A stretch of 58,880 bases of DNA from CALAMD01 sp035301345 (lineage in GTDB: Bacteria; Bacillota; Bacilli; Bacillales; Amphibacillaceae): positions 1 through 58,880 of the forward strand of contig DATGUM010000012.1 of assembly GCA_035301345.1 (NCBI GenBank), read 5' to 3'. A model generated the notes under the pieces. It saw only the letters and a program-made list of their open reading frames with translations, was not told where the DNA came from and did no database searches. A program made the position numbers and the translations under genes. Position 1 is the first letter of the stretch. Every line of letters begins with the position of its first letter. Below are positions 1 through 9,014 of the stretch, piece after piece.

Positions 1-177
1 TTGATTTAAGCCGAGCTGTTCCCTTAAATCATTAATTTGTTCCTTCGTTGCATCTTGCCCTAAAATAATCGACGCTGGGTCGCCGGGTGTCATATGAATG
101 ATGGAAAAAATGACGACTGAAACGACGAATAAGACGGGAATTAACGAAAGAATTCGCTTAACTATATAATTAATCAC
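1..177 (-). CDS. Peptide ABC transporter permease, DppB/OppB type (5' part only)
   Basis: Partial gene running off the left edge; 59 codons are visible. It starts with GTG at 177, eight bases after GGAGG. The protein begins with a membrane helix (about residues 8-28) and the sequence HMTPGDPA at residues 29-36. That opening, KRIL...PVLFVVSVVIFS...TPGDPA, is the standard start of the inner-membrane permeases of the dipeptide/oligopeptide/nickel ABC family. It lies downstream of the substrate-binding lipoprotein and the DUF1028 gene on the same strand, so it is probably the first permease of one uptake operon. Substrate cannot be told. Confidence 0.85.
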   Translation of the reverse strand, partial: MINYIVKRILSLIPVLFVVSVVIFSIIHMTPGDPASIILGQDATKEQINDLREQLGLNQ

Positions 178-395
178 ATCTTTGACCTCCTTTGAATATA
201 TATTTTTTCTTCGTTTGATACCGAGTTATCTACGGTATTATGTACGCATTATCTAATCTACTTACATGCATTATGTACTTCATTATAAATGAACAAAAAA
301 CAGACTAGTTCTATCAAGTTCAATAGTGAGTATCATCGGTGTATTCATGTGAACGATTGGAACTAGTCAATAAGTTTAAATACATTAAAACGTTG

Positions 396-1061
396 TTATC
401 TTCCTTCATAAACAGGTAGATGGTCAATATATGGGAGCAGTTCTTCCTTCCAAACGCCATAAATCCTTCTTAATTCTTTTACTGGATCATCATGTTCGTC
501 TGCACGGATGTCAACGAGTGAGTAATCACGTTCGTGTGATACGTATAACGCCGCTGATTGCTTACCACGCTTATCGCCTCCTGCATCTTGACCTGCTTGG
601 AGAGCCTTTAATAAACGTTCGGGTAAATAATCACCTTCTGTCGATTCAAATGATGCAGCCATGTCTTTAATAACGTCACTTCCAACGAGCATATTCCCTG
701 CAACGACAAATTGATCACCTATGTGATGACCTGCCCATGGAACTGTTCCTGTTCCCGTATACCCGTGAGCGTTTCCATTATTATCAACAATTGCGTATTG
801 GCGCTTTTCATCTTCTTTATCTTCTGAACGAACACGATTCATAACTTCTTCTGCATTCATCCCTTCTTCTAAATACTTTAAACCGTCAATTCCTAAATAT
901 GGATTAAGGGCTGCTTGCGTAGCAATGGCTCCTACACCTGCTTTAACATAAACAGCTAATCCTCCAACAGCTGGACGCGCTGTACTTACAGCAACCCCTA
1001 ACATGCCTGTCTTTTTACAACGAGCTGTAATTGAGAAAGTATTTAACACTAATTCACTCAA
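396..1061 (-). CDS. DUF1028 family protein (putative Ntn-type hydrolase)
   Basis: A 221-residue cytosolic protein that I recognise as DUF1028. The N-terminus has the family pattern NTFSITARC...GVAVSTARPAVG, followed by GVGAIATQA and a central AIVD..G..HGYTG stretch. No signal peptide is visible. The biochemical role of this family is unproven; an N-terminal-nucleophile-like fold has been suggested, and members are often found next to peptide ABC transporters and peptidases. Here the gene sits between the substrate-binding protein and the permease on the same strand, which supports a role linked to use of the imported peptide or amide. Function beyond that is inference. Confidence 0.8.
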   Translation of the reverse strand: MSELVLNTFSITARCKKTGMLGVAVSTARPAVGGLAVYVKAGVGAIATQAALNPYLGIDGLKYLEEGMNAEEVMNRVRSEDKEDEKRQYAIVDNNGNAHGYTGTGTVPWAGHHIGDQFVVAGNMLVGSDVIKDMAASFESTEGDYLPERLLKALQAGQDAGGDKRGKQSAALYVSHERDYSLVDIRADEHDDPVKELRRIYGVWKEELLPYIDHLPVYEGR

Positions 1062-1100
1062 TGCTTATCCTCCTCTAATGTGTCCTATAAAGGAAAATAC

Positions 1101-1127
1101 AGGTGCAAATGAATAATCATTGCACCT
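1101..1127 (-). terminator. Intercistronic hairpin after the binding-protein gene
   Basis: AGGTGCAA and TTGCACCT pair around an 11-base loop between the binding-protein gene and the DUF1028 gene. The following minus-strand sequence is only weakly U-rich. It is more likely a partial terminator or mRNA stabiliser that keeps binding-protein expression above that of the downstream genes than a full stop. Confidence 0.5.
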
Positions 1128-1141
1128 ATTTTTCCTAAAGC

Positions 1142-2758
1142 TTATTTATTGTTAGAAACGTTCCATAAAATCATTCGATCTGAGAACTGGTAATTATCTA
1201 CAGATGTACGTGTTGAATCTACACGGTTATAATCTCCGAGCTTAATCGCTGGTAAATAATCATAGAACCAAGCTTGTAACTCACCGAATACTGGTTGAGC
1301 ATCTTCAAGTGTTGGTTGACTACGGAACTTCTCCATTAATTCATCTAACTCTTCACTATCTGTCCATCCAGAAATTTCTGTGTTTAAGAAGTGGTGTGAC
1401 GTAGGTTCTGGCTTATACCCTAACCAAATCATATTAATGTCAAATGCTGTTTCATCTGTCATATTGTCAAGTAATGTTGCCCAGTCATAAATATCGAGCT
1501 TAACATTCATGCCAATTGACTCTAATTCTGACTGTAAAACAACTGATGCGTTGTACATAAATTCATAGTCTCTCGACGTCATAATCGTAATTTCTTCACC
1601 ATCGTATCCTGCTTCTTCAAAAAGTTCTTTCGCTTTATCAGGATCGTTCACGTTGTACATATCTTTTCCTTCATCACTGTACCAAACTTCTTCTTGGTGC
1701 GGCATCATTAAGTTGTGGTTTAATGAGAAGTACTTCGGATCTGTAAATGCTGCTGTCATCATTTCTTCCACATCAATAAGTGTTGCTAACGCTTCACGAG
1801 CAACTGGATCTGTGAAAGGACCCACTTTCTTATTCGTGAACATAACTAACGTTCCAGCACCTGGAATAATATTGTTCTCGATATTTTCATCACTTTCTAA
1901 TTGATCAGCGCTATCGTAAGGTACTTCTTGAGCAATATCGTACTCACCTGACTGAAGTCCTGCAACACGCGTTGATGGATCAGTTACGATTTCAAAGTAT
2001 AAGTCATCGACTAAAGCTTCTTTTTCACCGAATAAACCGTCTGCCGGCTCATCAATACCTACATAATCATCATATTTAGCTAAATGAATATATTGATCTT
2101 GCTTCCACTCTTCAAGTTGGAATGGACCTGTTCCAATTAATTCATCTGTTTTAACGAATGGATCGTCTTCATCTGCTTCTGCATTTTCAATTGACTCTTT
2201 CGGTAAAATAGCTGCAAATGATGATGAACCTTGTGCAATTGAACTAACTGCTGTTGATAAAGGCTCTTCCATTGTTAATACGACTGTATAGTCATCTTCT
2301 GCTTCAAAAATTGCGTCTTCAAATTGTCCACGACCACCCGGACCTTCTTTCCAACGGTTCATTGACGCAACAACGTCATCCGCTGTCATATCTTCGCCGT
2401 TATGGAAAACGACGTCATCTCTTAAATGAAACGTAACAGTTTTCCCGTCCTCACTTTGTTCATAAGACTCAGCTAACATTGGTTTAATGTTGTAATCTGA
2501 ATCAGTCGTTAATAATGTTTCAAACACGTGCCCCATAACTTCTGCAGCGATAATTGCTGTACTTAAATGTACGTCCAAACTATCAGGCTGTGCTGAATAT
2601 GCGACTCTTAACTCGCCGCCTTCTGTTGCTTCTTCTGATGACCCATCGTCATCCCCATTATCATTGCCACCGTCATCAGAATCTCCTGATGAACATGCAA
2701 CGAGTGCGATTGCAAACAATGCTGTTAGCAATACTTTTAAAAAGTTCTTAAAAGACAT
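1142..2758 (-). CDS. Peptide ABC transporter substrate-binding lipoprotein (family 5)
   Basis: Extracellular solute-binding protein of the OppA/DppA family, 538 residues, about the usual length. The N-terminus is a lipoprotein signal: basic MSFKNFLK, a hydrophobic core, then the lipobox LVAC with the lipidated Cys at residue 22, followed by a Ser/Asp/Gly/Glu-rich linker. Family 5 motifs include GGELRVAYSAQPDSLDVHL and ETLLTTDSDYNIKPMLAESYE near the mature start, and VFHNGEDMTADDVVASMNRW further on. It is the first gene of the minus-strand uptake operon (binding protein, DUF1028, permease). The protein is strongly acidic, as are the other lipoproteins in this window, which would suit a salt- or alkali-tolerant host. 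Confidence 0.93.
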   Translation of the reverse strand: MSFKNFLKVLLTALFAIALVACSSGDSDDGGNDNGDDDGSSEEATEGGELRVAYSAQPDSLDVHLSTAIIAAEVMGHVFETLLTTDSDYNIKPMLAESYEQSEDGKTVTFHLRDDVVFHNGEDMTADDVVASMNRWKEGPGGRGQFEDAIFEAEDDYTVVLTMEEPLSTAVSSIAQGSSSFAAILPKESIENAEADEDDPFVKTDELIGTGPFQLEEWKQDQYIHLAKYDDYVGIDEPADGLFGEKEALVDDLYFEIVTDPSTRVAGLQSGEYDIAQEVPYDSADQLESDENIENNIIPGAGTLVMFTNKKVGPFTDPVAREALATLIDVEEMMTAAFTDPKYFSLNHNLMMPHQEEVWYSDEGKDMYNVNDPDKAKELFEEAGYDGEEITIMTSRDYEFMYNASVVLQSELESIGMNVKLDIYDWATLLDNMTDETAFDINMIWLGYKPEPTSHHFLNTEISGWTDSEELDELMEKFRSQPTLEDAQPVFGELQAWFYDYLPAIKLGDYNRVDSTRTSVDNYQFSDRMILWNVSNNK

Positions 2759-3156
2759 TCCTTCTCCCCCTAGATGTTTTTATTCGCATGACTAAAATAA
2801 ATAATGGCACGTTAAATCGAAGTATTTTGAAAAATTGATATTTTCTAAAAATACCTTTAAACCGTTTAACAAATGCCTTACATGTTTCTATGTAATATGC
2901 GAATGAATTTAGACCTATAACTTTTAATTATGCCGTCTAAAAATATTATTTTTTCGTATTTTAGTCATTTTCAAACATTATAGCCACTTACTAAAAATAA
3001 GTCAATATTCTGTTTTATTTAACAACAATCCCTTGATTACAATAATAAAACGTCATTTCACAAATGAATATCAACTATTTTTAACAAGTTCTTGTTCATT
3101 TGTTTACTATTTAAAAAGCAGTCATTTAACACATAACGTGTATTACTTTTTTTGAT
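2759..3156. other. Divergent intergenic region, AT-rich
   Basis: About 400 bases of very AT-rich DNA between the divergent transporter operon and des. It must hold the promoters for both sides. I see no coding sequence, RNA gene or clear consensus promoter that I would assign with confidence. Confidence 0.5.
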
Positions 3157-3181
3157 ATGACAAATGTCATTTAAATGACAT
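3157..3181 (+). promoter_or_regulatory. Candidate DesR operator upstream of des
   Basis: Two overlapping palindromes lie about 80 bases before the des start. ATGACA-AA-TGTCAT (3157-3170) overlaps the perfect 18-bp palindrome ATGTCATTTAAATGACAT (3164-3181). In B. subtilis the regulator DesR binds a palindromic region upstream of des; here desR is two genes downstream. The assignment to DesR is inference from position and symmetry. A further short hairpin (ATATAAG/CTTATAT, 3198-3219) lies in the presumed leader. Confidence 0.5.
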
Positions 3182-3261
3182 GATAACTGTGCCTTACATA
3201 TAAGGGGTAAATCTTATATGCTAACAAATGATATTGTTAATTTTAGGAGGTTTTAATAAAG

Positions 3262-4308
3262 ATGAGTTTAGATAAACAAAGAGAGTTGCGTAAAAGCGTA
3301 ACACCTTTTGCAAAATCAGACCTTTCGGCAAGTATTCGACAGCTCTTTAATACAATTGTTCCATTTATTATCCTTTGGTTTCTTTCTTACCAAGCACTTA
3401 AAGTTTCACTTCTACTAAGTATTTCTCTCTCAATTATTGCTGCAGGATTTATTATTCGAATTTTCATTATTTTTCACGACTGTACACACTATTCATTTTT
3501 TAAAAACAACAAAGCCAATCGGATTGTTGGAACAATTACTGGTGTCATTACGCTATTTCCTTATGAAAAGTGGAAACGCGATCACTCAATTCATCACGCA
3601 ACGAGCAGTAACCTTGATAAGCGTGGCGTCGGTGATGTTTGGATTATGACGGTTGAAGAGTACATTGATGCACCATTAACGAAAAGATTAGCTTATCGTA
3701 TGTACCGGAATCCGATTGTTATGTTCGGCCTCGGGCCCCTTTATTTATTTTTAGTATCCAATCGACTGAATCGTAAAGGCGCTAATCGCCGCGAACGACT
3801 AAATACGTATATTACAAATATTTCAATCTTAGTTATTTATAGTGCGTTAATATATGTGATTGGGTGGCAAGCATTTTTAATTGTTCAATTACCGATGTTA
3901 TTCGTTTCAGGCTCTCTCGGCATTTGGTTATTTTACGTTCAACATCAATTTGAAGATTCTTATTTCGAAGATGAATCAAAGTGGAATTTCGTAAAAGCTG
4001 CAGTTGACGGCAGTTCTTACTATAAATTACCAAAAATCTTACAGTGGATTACAGGGAATATTGGGTACCATCACGTACACCATTTAAGCCCACGTGTTCC
4101 GAACTACCATTTAGAGGCTGCTCACGATTTAACGCCACCGCTTCAACATGCAACGACAATTACGTTACGAACAAGTTTAAAGTCACTACGCTTTCGTTTA
4201 TATGACGAATCATCAAAGTCTTTTTTAACATTTAGAGACGTTCATGAAAAAATGAAAGAAAAGAAAAACATATCTTTACCGACAAAAGAAAAGCGAGTTA
4301 CAGAGTAA
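3262..4308 (+). CDS. des: Membrane acyl-lipid desaturase (Des-like)
   Basis: A 348-residue integral-membrane fatty acid desaturase that inserts a cis double bond into phospholipid acyl chains, using a di-iron centre. The three histidine boxes are HDCTHYSFF, HSIHHATSSNLD and HHVHHLSPRVPNYHLE, with hydrophobic segments between them. The arrangement, length and flanking sequence closely match B. subtilis Des, a delta-5 desaturase; positional specificity here is inferred. AGGAGG precedes the ATG by 11 bases. desK and desR follow on the same strand after a terminator, recreating the B. subtilis order, so induction by cold-ordered membrane through DesK/DesR is likely. Confidence 0.93.
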   Translation: MSLDKQRELRKSVTPFAKSDLSASIRQLFNTIVPFIILWFLSYQALKVSLLLSISLSIIAAGFIIRIFIIFHDCTHYSFFKNNKANRIVGTITGVITLFPYEKWKRDHSIHHATSSNLDKRGVGDVWIMTVEEYIDAPLTKRLAYRMYRNPIVMFGLGPLYLFLVSNRLNRKGANRRERLNTYITNISILVIYSALIYVIGWQAFLIVQLPMLFVSGSLGIWLFYVQHQFEDSYFEDESKWNFVKAAVDGSSYYKLPKILQWITGNIGYHHVHHLSPRVPNYHLEAAHDLTPPLQHATTITLRTSLKSLRFRLYDESSKSFLTFRDVHEKMKEKKNISLPTKEKRVTE

Positions 4309-4317
4309 ATATTAATT

Positions 4318-4356
4318 GCGTACTAACTGAATGAACAATAGTTAGTACGCATTTTT
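4318..4356 (+). terminator. Terminator after des
   Basis: GCGTACTAACT pairs with AGTTAGTACGC around an 11-base loop, followed by ATTTTTAATC. It separates des from desK. Confidence 0.85.
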
Positions 4357-4435
4357 AATCTGTTGAAATAAACAACTGTTTGCTATAATGTATACATCTT
4401 TTGTTTCTATATTTGTTTTTTTGAAGGAGTCTCAT

Positions 4436-5557
4436 ATGAAAAAATGGTACGAATTATTCCCTAAAAATACAGGGTTAAGTTTATACGTTTGGATTATCTT
4501 TTGTTTACTTCCTTTTTACTTTATTTTTAAATCTTCATCAAAAATTGAAATTTTAATTGGACTATTAATGGTCATTTTATTTTTTACAGCATACAGATTA
4601 TCTTTTCTTTTATCTAATAAATATGTGTACATATGGGTCATTATTCAAATGATTATTAGTGGCGTCATGACGATTTTATTCGGATACGTCTATTTCGCTC
4701 TGTTCTTAGCTTTTTTCATTGGGAATATCGTTCAAAAACCTGTTTTCATTACTCTTTATATCGTGCATTCAGTGACAACAATAGCGACTATTTTAGTTGG
4801 GTTTTTCGTGCAAACAGAACTTTTCATCCCACAAATCCCTTATTTGACGATTACTTTAATTGGCGTTATTTTACTACCAATAACGATTTATCTCAGGAAT
4901 AAACGCGAAGAACTTGAGCAATTACTCGATGTTGCCAACCAAAAGTTAGCATCATTTGCCATTATTGAAGAACGTGAAAGAATTGCCCGTGATTTACATG
5001 ACACGCTCGGACAGAAGCTATCATTGATTGGCCTAAAAAGTGATTTAGCGAGTAAAGTTGTCGCAACAGATCCTGAACAGACGAAGAGTGAATTAGAAGA
5101 TATTAACCGGACAGCCCGTACTGCTTTAAAAGAAGTTCGTGAGCTCGTCTCTCATATGCGAACAATTAAGTTAGTCGATGAATTAGTTCGTATTAAACAA
5201 ATGTTAACGGCTGCTAATATTAGCGTGCAGATTAATGGCTCCGCCGTGCTAAAAGAAACACCTTTACTCACAGAAAACGTCTTAAGCATGTGTTTAAAAG
5301 AAGCCATTACAAATGTCGTGAAACATAGTCAAGCGACACAATGTGAAATTGATATCGATCAAACAGATGAACAATTAATGATTCGAATACGTGATGATGG
5401 TGTTGGGATTTATTCACAAAATAACACATTAGACGGTCACGGCATTCGAGGAATGAAAGAACGATTAGAATTTATGAATGGACAATTAATGATTAATGAA
5501 GATAATGGCACGACATTAAGTATCTCGATTCCACGTGTTGTATTAAATAATTTTTAA
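4436..5557 (+). CDS. desK: Membrane thermosensor histidine kinase DesK
   Basis: A 373-residue sensor kinase of the HPK7/NarL-partner class. The N-terminal half contains several membrane helices (about residues 18-155). The dimerisation helix carries ERERIARDLHDTLGQKLSLIG with the phospho-accepting His, and the ATP-binding part shows N and G boxes around CLKEAITNVVKHS, RDDGVGI and GHGIRGMKERL. DesK senses membrane thickness/fluidity and controls phosphorylation of DesR. I chose ATG 4436, preceded by GAAGGAG with correct spacing; an upstream in-frame ATG at 4388 has no ribosome site. The gene is 12 bases from desR and lies downstream of des. Confidence 0.93.
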   Translation: MKKWYELFPKNTGLSLYVWIIFCLLPFYFIFKSSSKIEILIGLLMVILFFTAYRLSFLLSNKYVYIWVIIQMIISGVMTILFGYVYFALFLAFFIGNIVQKPVFITLYIVHSVTTIATILVGFFVQTELFIPQIPYLTITLIGVILLPITIYLRNKREELEQLLDVANQKLASFAIIEERERIARDLHDTLGQKLSLIGLKSDLASKVVATDPEQTKSELEDINRTARTALKEVRELVSHMRTIKLVDELVRIKQMLTAANISVQINGSAVLKETPLLTENVLSMCLKEAITNVVKHSQATQCEIDIDQTDEQLMIRIRDDGVGIYSQNNTLDGHGIRGMKERLEFMNGQLMINEDNGTTLSISIPRVVLNNF

Positions 5558-5569
5558 GGAGGAGTTGCG

Positions 5570-6169
5570 TTGATTCGAATTGTTATCGCGGAGGATCAAA
5601 CATTATTACTCGGAGCATTAGGATCTTTACTTGATTTAGAAAAAGATATGCAAGTTGTCGGAAAAGCAAAAAATGGCGAAGAAGCAATCAAACTCGTTGA
5701 TGAACTCCAGCCAGATATTTGTATCATGGATATTGAAATGCCTCTACTTACAGGATTAGATGCTGCAAAAGCGCTAAAAGACCACTCATGTAAAGTCATT
5801 ATTTTAACAACTTTCGCTCGAGCAGGCTACTTTGAGCGGGCAAGAGATGCAAATGTGAGTGGTTATTTATTAAAAGATAGTCCGAGCGAAGAACTCGCGC
5901 ATTCTATTCGATCGATTATGAACGGACGAAAAGTATATGCGCCTGAACTTATTGAACTCGCTTATGAAGAAAAAAACCCATTAACTGCTCGCGAAATCCA
6001 AATCATTGAACTCGTTGCAGCAGGCAAAACGACAAAAGAAATATCAGCTAGTTTACAATTAAAGTCAGGAACAGTAAGAAATTATGTATCTACGATTCTC
6101 GACAAACTAGCCGTATCGAATCGTATTGAAGCAATTTCTTACTGCAAAGAAAAAGGTTGGCTCAAATAA
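5570..6169 (+). CDS. desR: Response regulator DesR (NarL/LuxR type)
   Basis: A 199-residue regulator. The receiver domain (about residues 1-118) has acidic residues near EDQ, the phospho-acceptor Asp in ICIMDIEMP and the switch Thr in ILTTFA. The C-terminal LuxR-type helix-turn-helix (about residues 133-195) has LTAREIQIIELVAAGKTTKE and GTVRNYVSTILDKL. It starts with TTG at 5570 after AAGGAGGAG. By homology and by linkage to des and desK it activates des when membrane lipids become too ordered. The palindromes at 3157-3181 are its likely target. Confidence 0.93.
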   Translation: MIRIVIAEDQTLLLGALGSLLDLEKDMQVVGKAKNGEEAIKLVDELQPDICIMDIEMPLLTGLDAAKALKDHSCKVIILTTFARAGYFERARDANVSGYLLKDSPSEELAHSIRSIMNGRKVYAPELIELAYEEKNPLTAREIQIIELVAAGKTTKEISASLQLKSGTVRNYVSTILDKLAVSNRIEAISYCKEKGWLK

Positions 6170-6171
6170 AC

Positions 6172-6636
6172 TTATTCATCTAACAATAAGTAAATATCTA
6201 ACTGCCCCGAATCATCATAACTAATTGGCAATTTTATTCCATTTTTAAACCCTTGAAGGCGTGTCGTTCCTTCCATCATCGTCGGGAAAGTAATATCAAT
6301 TGTCCAACCTTTCGCATGTATGTTCGTTGATAAATTACCCGCAATCATATTGCCGAGCTCACCACTAAATGACGTCAGCATCTCACCTTCTACAGGCATG
6401 CCAAACATGATTTCCCCAATATTAGCAAACGTTTCCGCGTCACCAACGAACATAATCTTGCCTTTAATATCCCCAACAAAGCCAATAAGAACGCCAAACG
6501 ATAATTCAATGGGGTCTTCCTTACTTTCTGGTTTTAAAATGCTCGGTTTTAGTGGAATTACTTGGTTAACAGCTTCAATCGCTCCGTTTAATAAATCTTT
6601 TACAACTACTTGTGAGTGTTTATTTTGTTTTGTCAT
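6172..6636 (-). CDS. cheX: CheX/CheC-family chemotaxis protein
   Basis: A 154-residue protein resembling CheX, a CheY-phosphate phosphatase. The diagnostic helix is SGELGNMIAGNLSTN with the ExxN signature (Glu and Asn that attack CheY-P), preceded by GVLIGFVGDIKGKIMF and followed by the beta-strand TIDITFPTMMEGT. I chose ATG 6636 (MTKQNKHS); an extra 25-residue upstream extension looks non-coding. It is convergent with desR (stops 2 bases apart) and lies just after motB on the same strand, consistent with a motility/chemotaxis cluster. Confidence 0.8.
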   Translation of the reverse strand: MTKQNKHSQVVVKDLLNGAIEAVNQVIPLKPSILKPESKEDPIELSFGVLIGFVGDIKGKIMFVGDAETFANIGEIMFGMPVEGEMLTSFSGELGNMIAGNLSTNIHAKGWTIDITFPTMMEGTTRLQGFKNGIKLPISYDDSGQLDIYLLLDE

Positions 6637-6728
6637 AACTTCCATTTCCCTTCTAAAAAGCAATAGAAATCCTTTACGGTTATTTGCGTTAAAGATAAAG
6701 GCAAATATCATCGTAAAGGAATTCTATC

Positions 6729-7547
6729 TTAATCCGTATCAATATTTTCTAAATCTTCAACTTGTATTTCAACATTCGGTAAAACGAGCACTTCTACACG
6801 TCTATTTTTTGCACGTGCTTCTTCACTCGTGTTCGGTACAATTGGATGGTTTTCTCCGTATCCTTTGGCACTAAAACGATCTGGATTTAAATCTTTATTC
6901 TCAAGTAATAAACCCATAAAATTAATCGCCCGCATCACACTTAATTCCCAGTTCGAGCGAAATTCTTCATTATCGATTGGGCGATCATCCGCATGTCCAC
7001 TAACGACAATTTGGTGAGGTGGATCTGTTGCGATAATCGGTGCGAGTTCTTCAGCAATTTCCATTCCTCGCTTTTTAACCTTCGCACTTCCTGAATCAAA
7101 TGAAATATCCGTTCGCACGGTAACGAGCAGTCCTTCATCAGTAAATTTCGTGCCTAACACTTCTGATAAATTATTTTCTTCAATATACTCTGACATTTGA
7201 TCTTGAATCACTTGCAACTGAGCAATCTCTTGTTGAACTGCTGCATGATCATCCTGGTCATTTTCGCCTTCTCCTGGACGATCAGGTAACGAATCTTCTT
7301 CTGTTGGCGATTGATCACGGTCTAACGGTTCAATCGGTCGCGAACTATAGTCTAGCACGCCTTCCCCACCAGTAGAAAACTCTCGTTTAAATACTTGCGA
7401 TAAATCTTTATAACGCTGGATATCAACTTCACTCATCGCAAACAACACGATAAATAACGCAAATAATAACGTTAACATGTCAGCATATGGAAGTAACCAT
7501 GAATCGTCCATCTTTTCTTCTTGCTTTTTATTCTTCTTCCGACGCAT
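6729..7547 (-). CDS. motB: Flagellar stator protein MotB
   Basis: A 272-residue stator subunit. A basic N-terminus is followed by a single membrane helix, PYADMLTLLFALFIVLFAMS, whose Asp carries the coupling ion. A Pro/Glu-rich plug and linker follow, then an OmpA-like peptidoglycan-binding domain (about residues 150-262) with SFDSGSAKVKKRG, VSGHADDRP, SNWELSVMRA and NRRVEVLVLPN. The start ATG 7547 follows GAGGAGG by 6 bases and overlaps the end of motA by 20 bases, a typical translationally coupled pair. The Asp-Met-Leu context is closer to MotB than to the MotS series; whether the ion is H+ or Na+ cannot be read directly. Confidence 0.95.
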   Translation of the reverse strand: MRRKKNKKQEEKMDDSWLLPYADMLTLLFALFIVLFAMSEVDIQRYKDLSQVFKREFSTGGEGVLDYSSRPIEPLDRDQSPTEEDSLPDRPGEGENDQDDHAAVQQEIAQLQVIQDQMSEYIEENNLSEVLGTKFTDEGLLVTVRTDISFDSGSAKVKKRGMEIAEELAPIIATDPPHQIVVSGHADDRPIDNEEFRSNWELSVMRAINFMGLLLENKDLNPDRFSAKGYGENHPIVPNTSEEARAKNRRVEVLVLPNVEIQVEDLENIDTD

Positions 7548-8325
7548 GAGCAGCCTCCTCCTCAAGCTTACTTATCTCTTCTGCCGATAAATAAGAAATC
7601 AATTTATCATAAATAATTTGAGGCGACTCTCCTATCGTCAATGATAAAACACCTTCAATCATTATGTGCTTACTCTGTACTTCATGCTTTGATTTCTCTC
7701 GCAATTTATTCGCAAAAGGGTGCCAAAGCACATACCCCGTAAAAATACCGAGTAAAGTAGCGATGAATGCGGCTGAAATAGCATTTCCTAGCACTTCCAT
7801 ATCTTCCAAATTGGCAAGTGAAGCGATTAAACCGACGACTGCCCCTAAGACTCCTAATGTCGGCGCATATGTACCAGCTTGTGAAAACACTGCCGCTCCT
7901 TCCGCATGACGCACTTCCATCGCGTCAACTTTCTCCATCATGACGTCCCTTATAAAATCTGGTGACTGACCATCAACAGCTAACTGGATGCCTGATGCTA
8001 AGAAGGGATCATTAATTTCATCTAATTTCGTCTCGAGTGATAAAACCCCTTCTCGTCGTGTAAGTTCAGCAAACTCAGTAAACATTTGAATAGTTTCTGA
8101 TAAATTGACGTCTTCTTTTTCTTTAAAAATAACACCGAATAATTTCGGTACTTTTTTAATCGTATGCATTGGAAAGGCAATAAGCACCGCTGCCGCCGTT
8201 CCGATAAAAATAATGAGTATTGCCGCTGGATTGACGAGTGCAACTAAGCTTACACCCTTAAGCACCATACCTAATCCAACAGCAACTACTCCTAAAATAA
8301 TTCCTATGAAAGTTGTCCGATCCAT
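7528..8325 (-). CDS. motA: Flagellar stator protein MotA
   Basis: A 265-residue membrane protein with four helices. Helices 1-2 lie at the N-terminus (IGIILGVVAVGLGMVLKG, AAILIIFIGTAAAVLIAF). A cytosolic loop contains the rotor-contacting charged region (about residues 65-145). Helices 3-4 contain GTYAPTLGVLGAVVGLIASL and AISAAFIATLLGIFTGYV, with the conserved Pro residues. With MotB it forms the ion-driven torque unit. The gene lies upstream of and overlaps motB. Confidence 0.95.
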   Translation of the reverse strand: MDRTTFIGIILGVVAVGLGMVLKGVSLVALVNPAAILIIFIGTAAAVLIAFPMHTIKKVPKLFGVIFKEKEDVNLSETIQMFTEFAELTRREGVLSLETKLDEINDPFLASGIQLAVDGQSPDFIRDVMMEKVDAMEVRHAEGAAVFSQAGTYAPTLGVLGAVVGLIASLANLEDMEVLGNAISAAFIATLLGIFTGYVLWHPFANKLREKSKHEVQSKHIMIEGVLSLTIGESPQIIYDKLISYLSAEEISKLEEEAAHASEEE

Positions 8326-8534
8326 TATCTTTCCCCCGCATTCAAAAAATCTTGTTTTCTATGTTTTGTTATTCACTTTTTTAGTAGGAATAATAAGCTA
8401 TATGGCGAAGCAGAATATCATCCTTTTATACTAAACCAATTATAACACGTTTGTATATTTCATGTATATATTCTATTTTGCAAAATAGCTTTTAATAGTT
8501 TAATAGGCGGACTGATAAATATGATACGTTATAA

Positions 8535-8990
8535 CTACTTAATAATTTCGTTGTAGATTAAGTCATCTTTTCGTTCATCAATAATTTTTAATCGTTTCTC
8601 TTTTTTCACAAAAACAGTCTTATATTTCTCTGAATAATCGTCTGTATGGAAAAAGAGTACGCGTGAGTTGGGGTTGTCTGTATTAATTTGCATCGATAAC
8701 TGGTCAACATCTATTTGTTCAGCAATAATTTTCCCTTCTTCATACGTTTCAACGAGTGTTCCTTCAGATACGTCTTCACTAGCTTCTTCATCTACGGCTT
8801 CTTGTTCTTCTTTACCGAGTTCTTCAACTTCTTTTTTTAACTCGTCTATTTCTTTTTCTAACGCATCAACTTCTTCTTCAAGTGCTTCAGACTCTCCAGC
8901 CATTTCTTCTTTCGCTTCCTCCACATTATCTGCACAAGCGACTAAAAACGCCGCCACAAAACCAACGAATAATAATTTTACTAATTTCAT
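8535..8990 (-). CDS. Small acidic lipoprotein with coiled coil
   Basis: A 151-residue protein of unknown function. It has a lipoprotein signal ending in FLVAC (lipid-bearing Cys at about residue 20). A very Glu-rich segment with heptad-like spacing follows (about residues 25-75), predicted as a coiled coil. The C-terminal domain contains ...DQLSMQINTDNPNSRVLFFH. I chose ATG 8990 because AAGGAG lies 9 bases upstream; three extra in-frame codons upstream include a weaker ATG. It stands alone after sbcC on the minus strand. Confidence 0.75.
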   Translation of the reverse strand: MKLVKLLFVGFVAAFLVACADNVEEAKEEMAGESEALEEEVDALEKEIDELKKEVEELGKEEQEAVDEEASEDVSEGTLVETYEEGKIIAEQIDVDQLSMQINTDNPNSRVLFFHTDDYSEKYKTVFVKKEKRLKIIDERKDDLIYNEIIK

Positions 8991-9014
8991 CAAAAACATC
9001 TCCTTAATAGCTAA

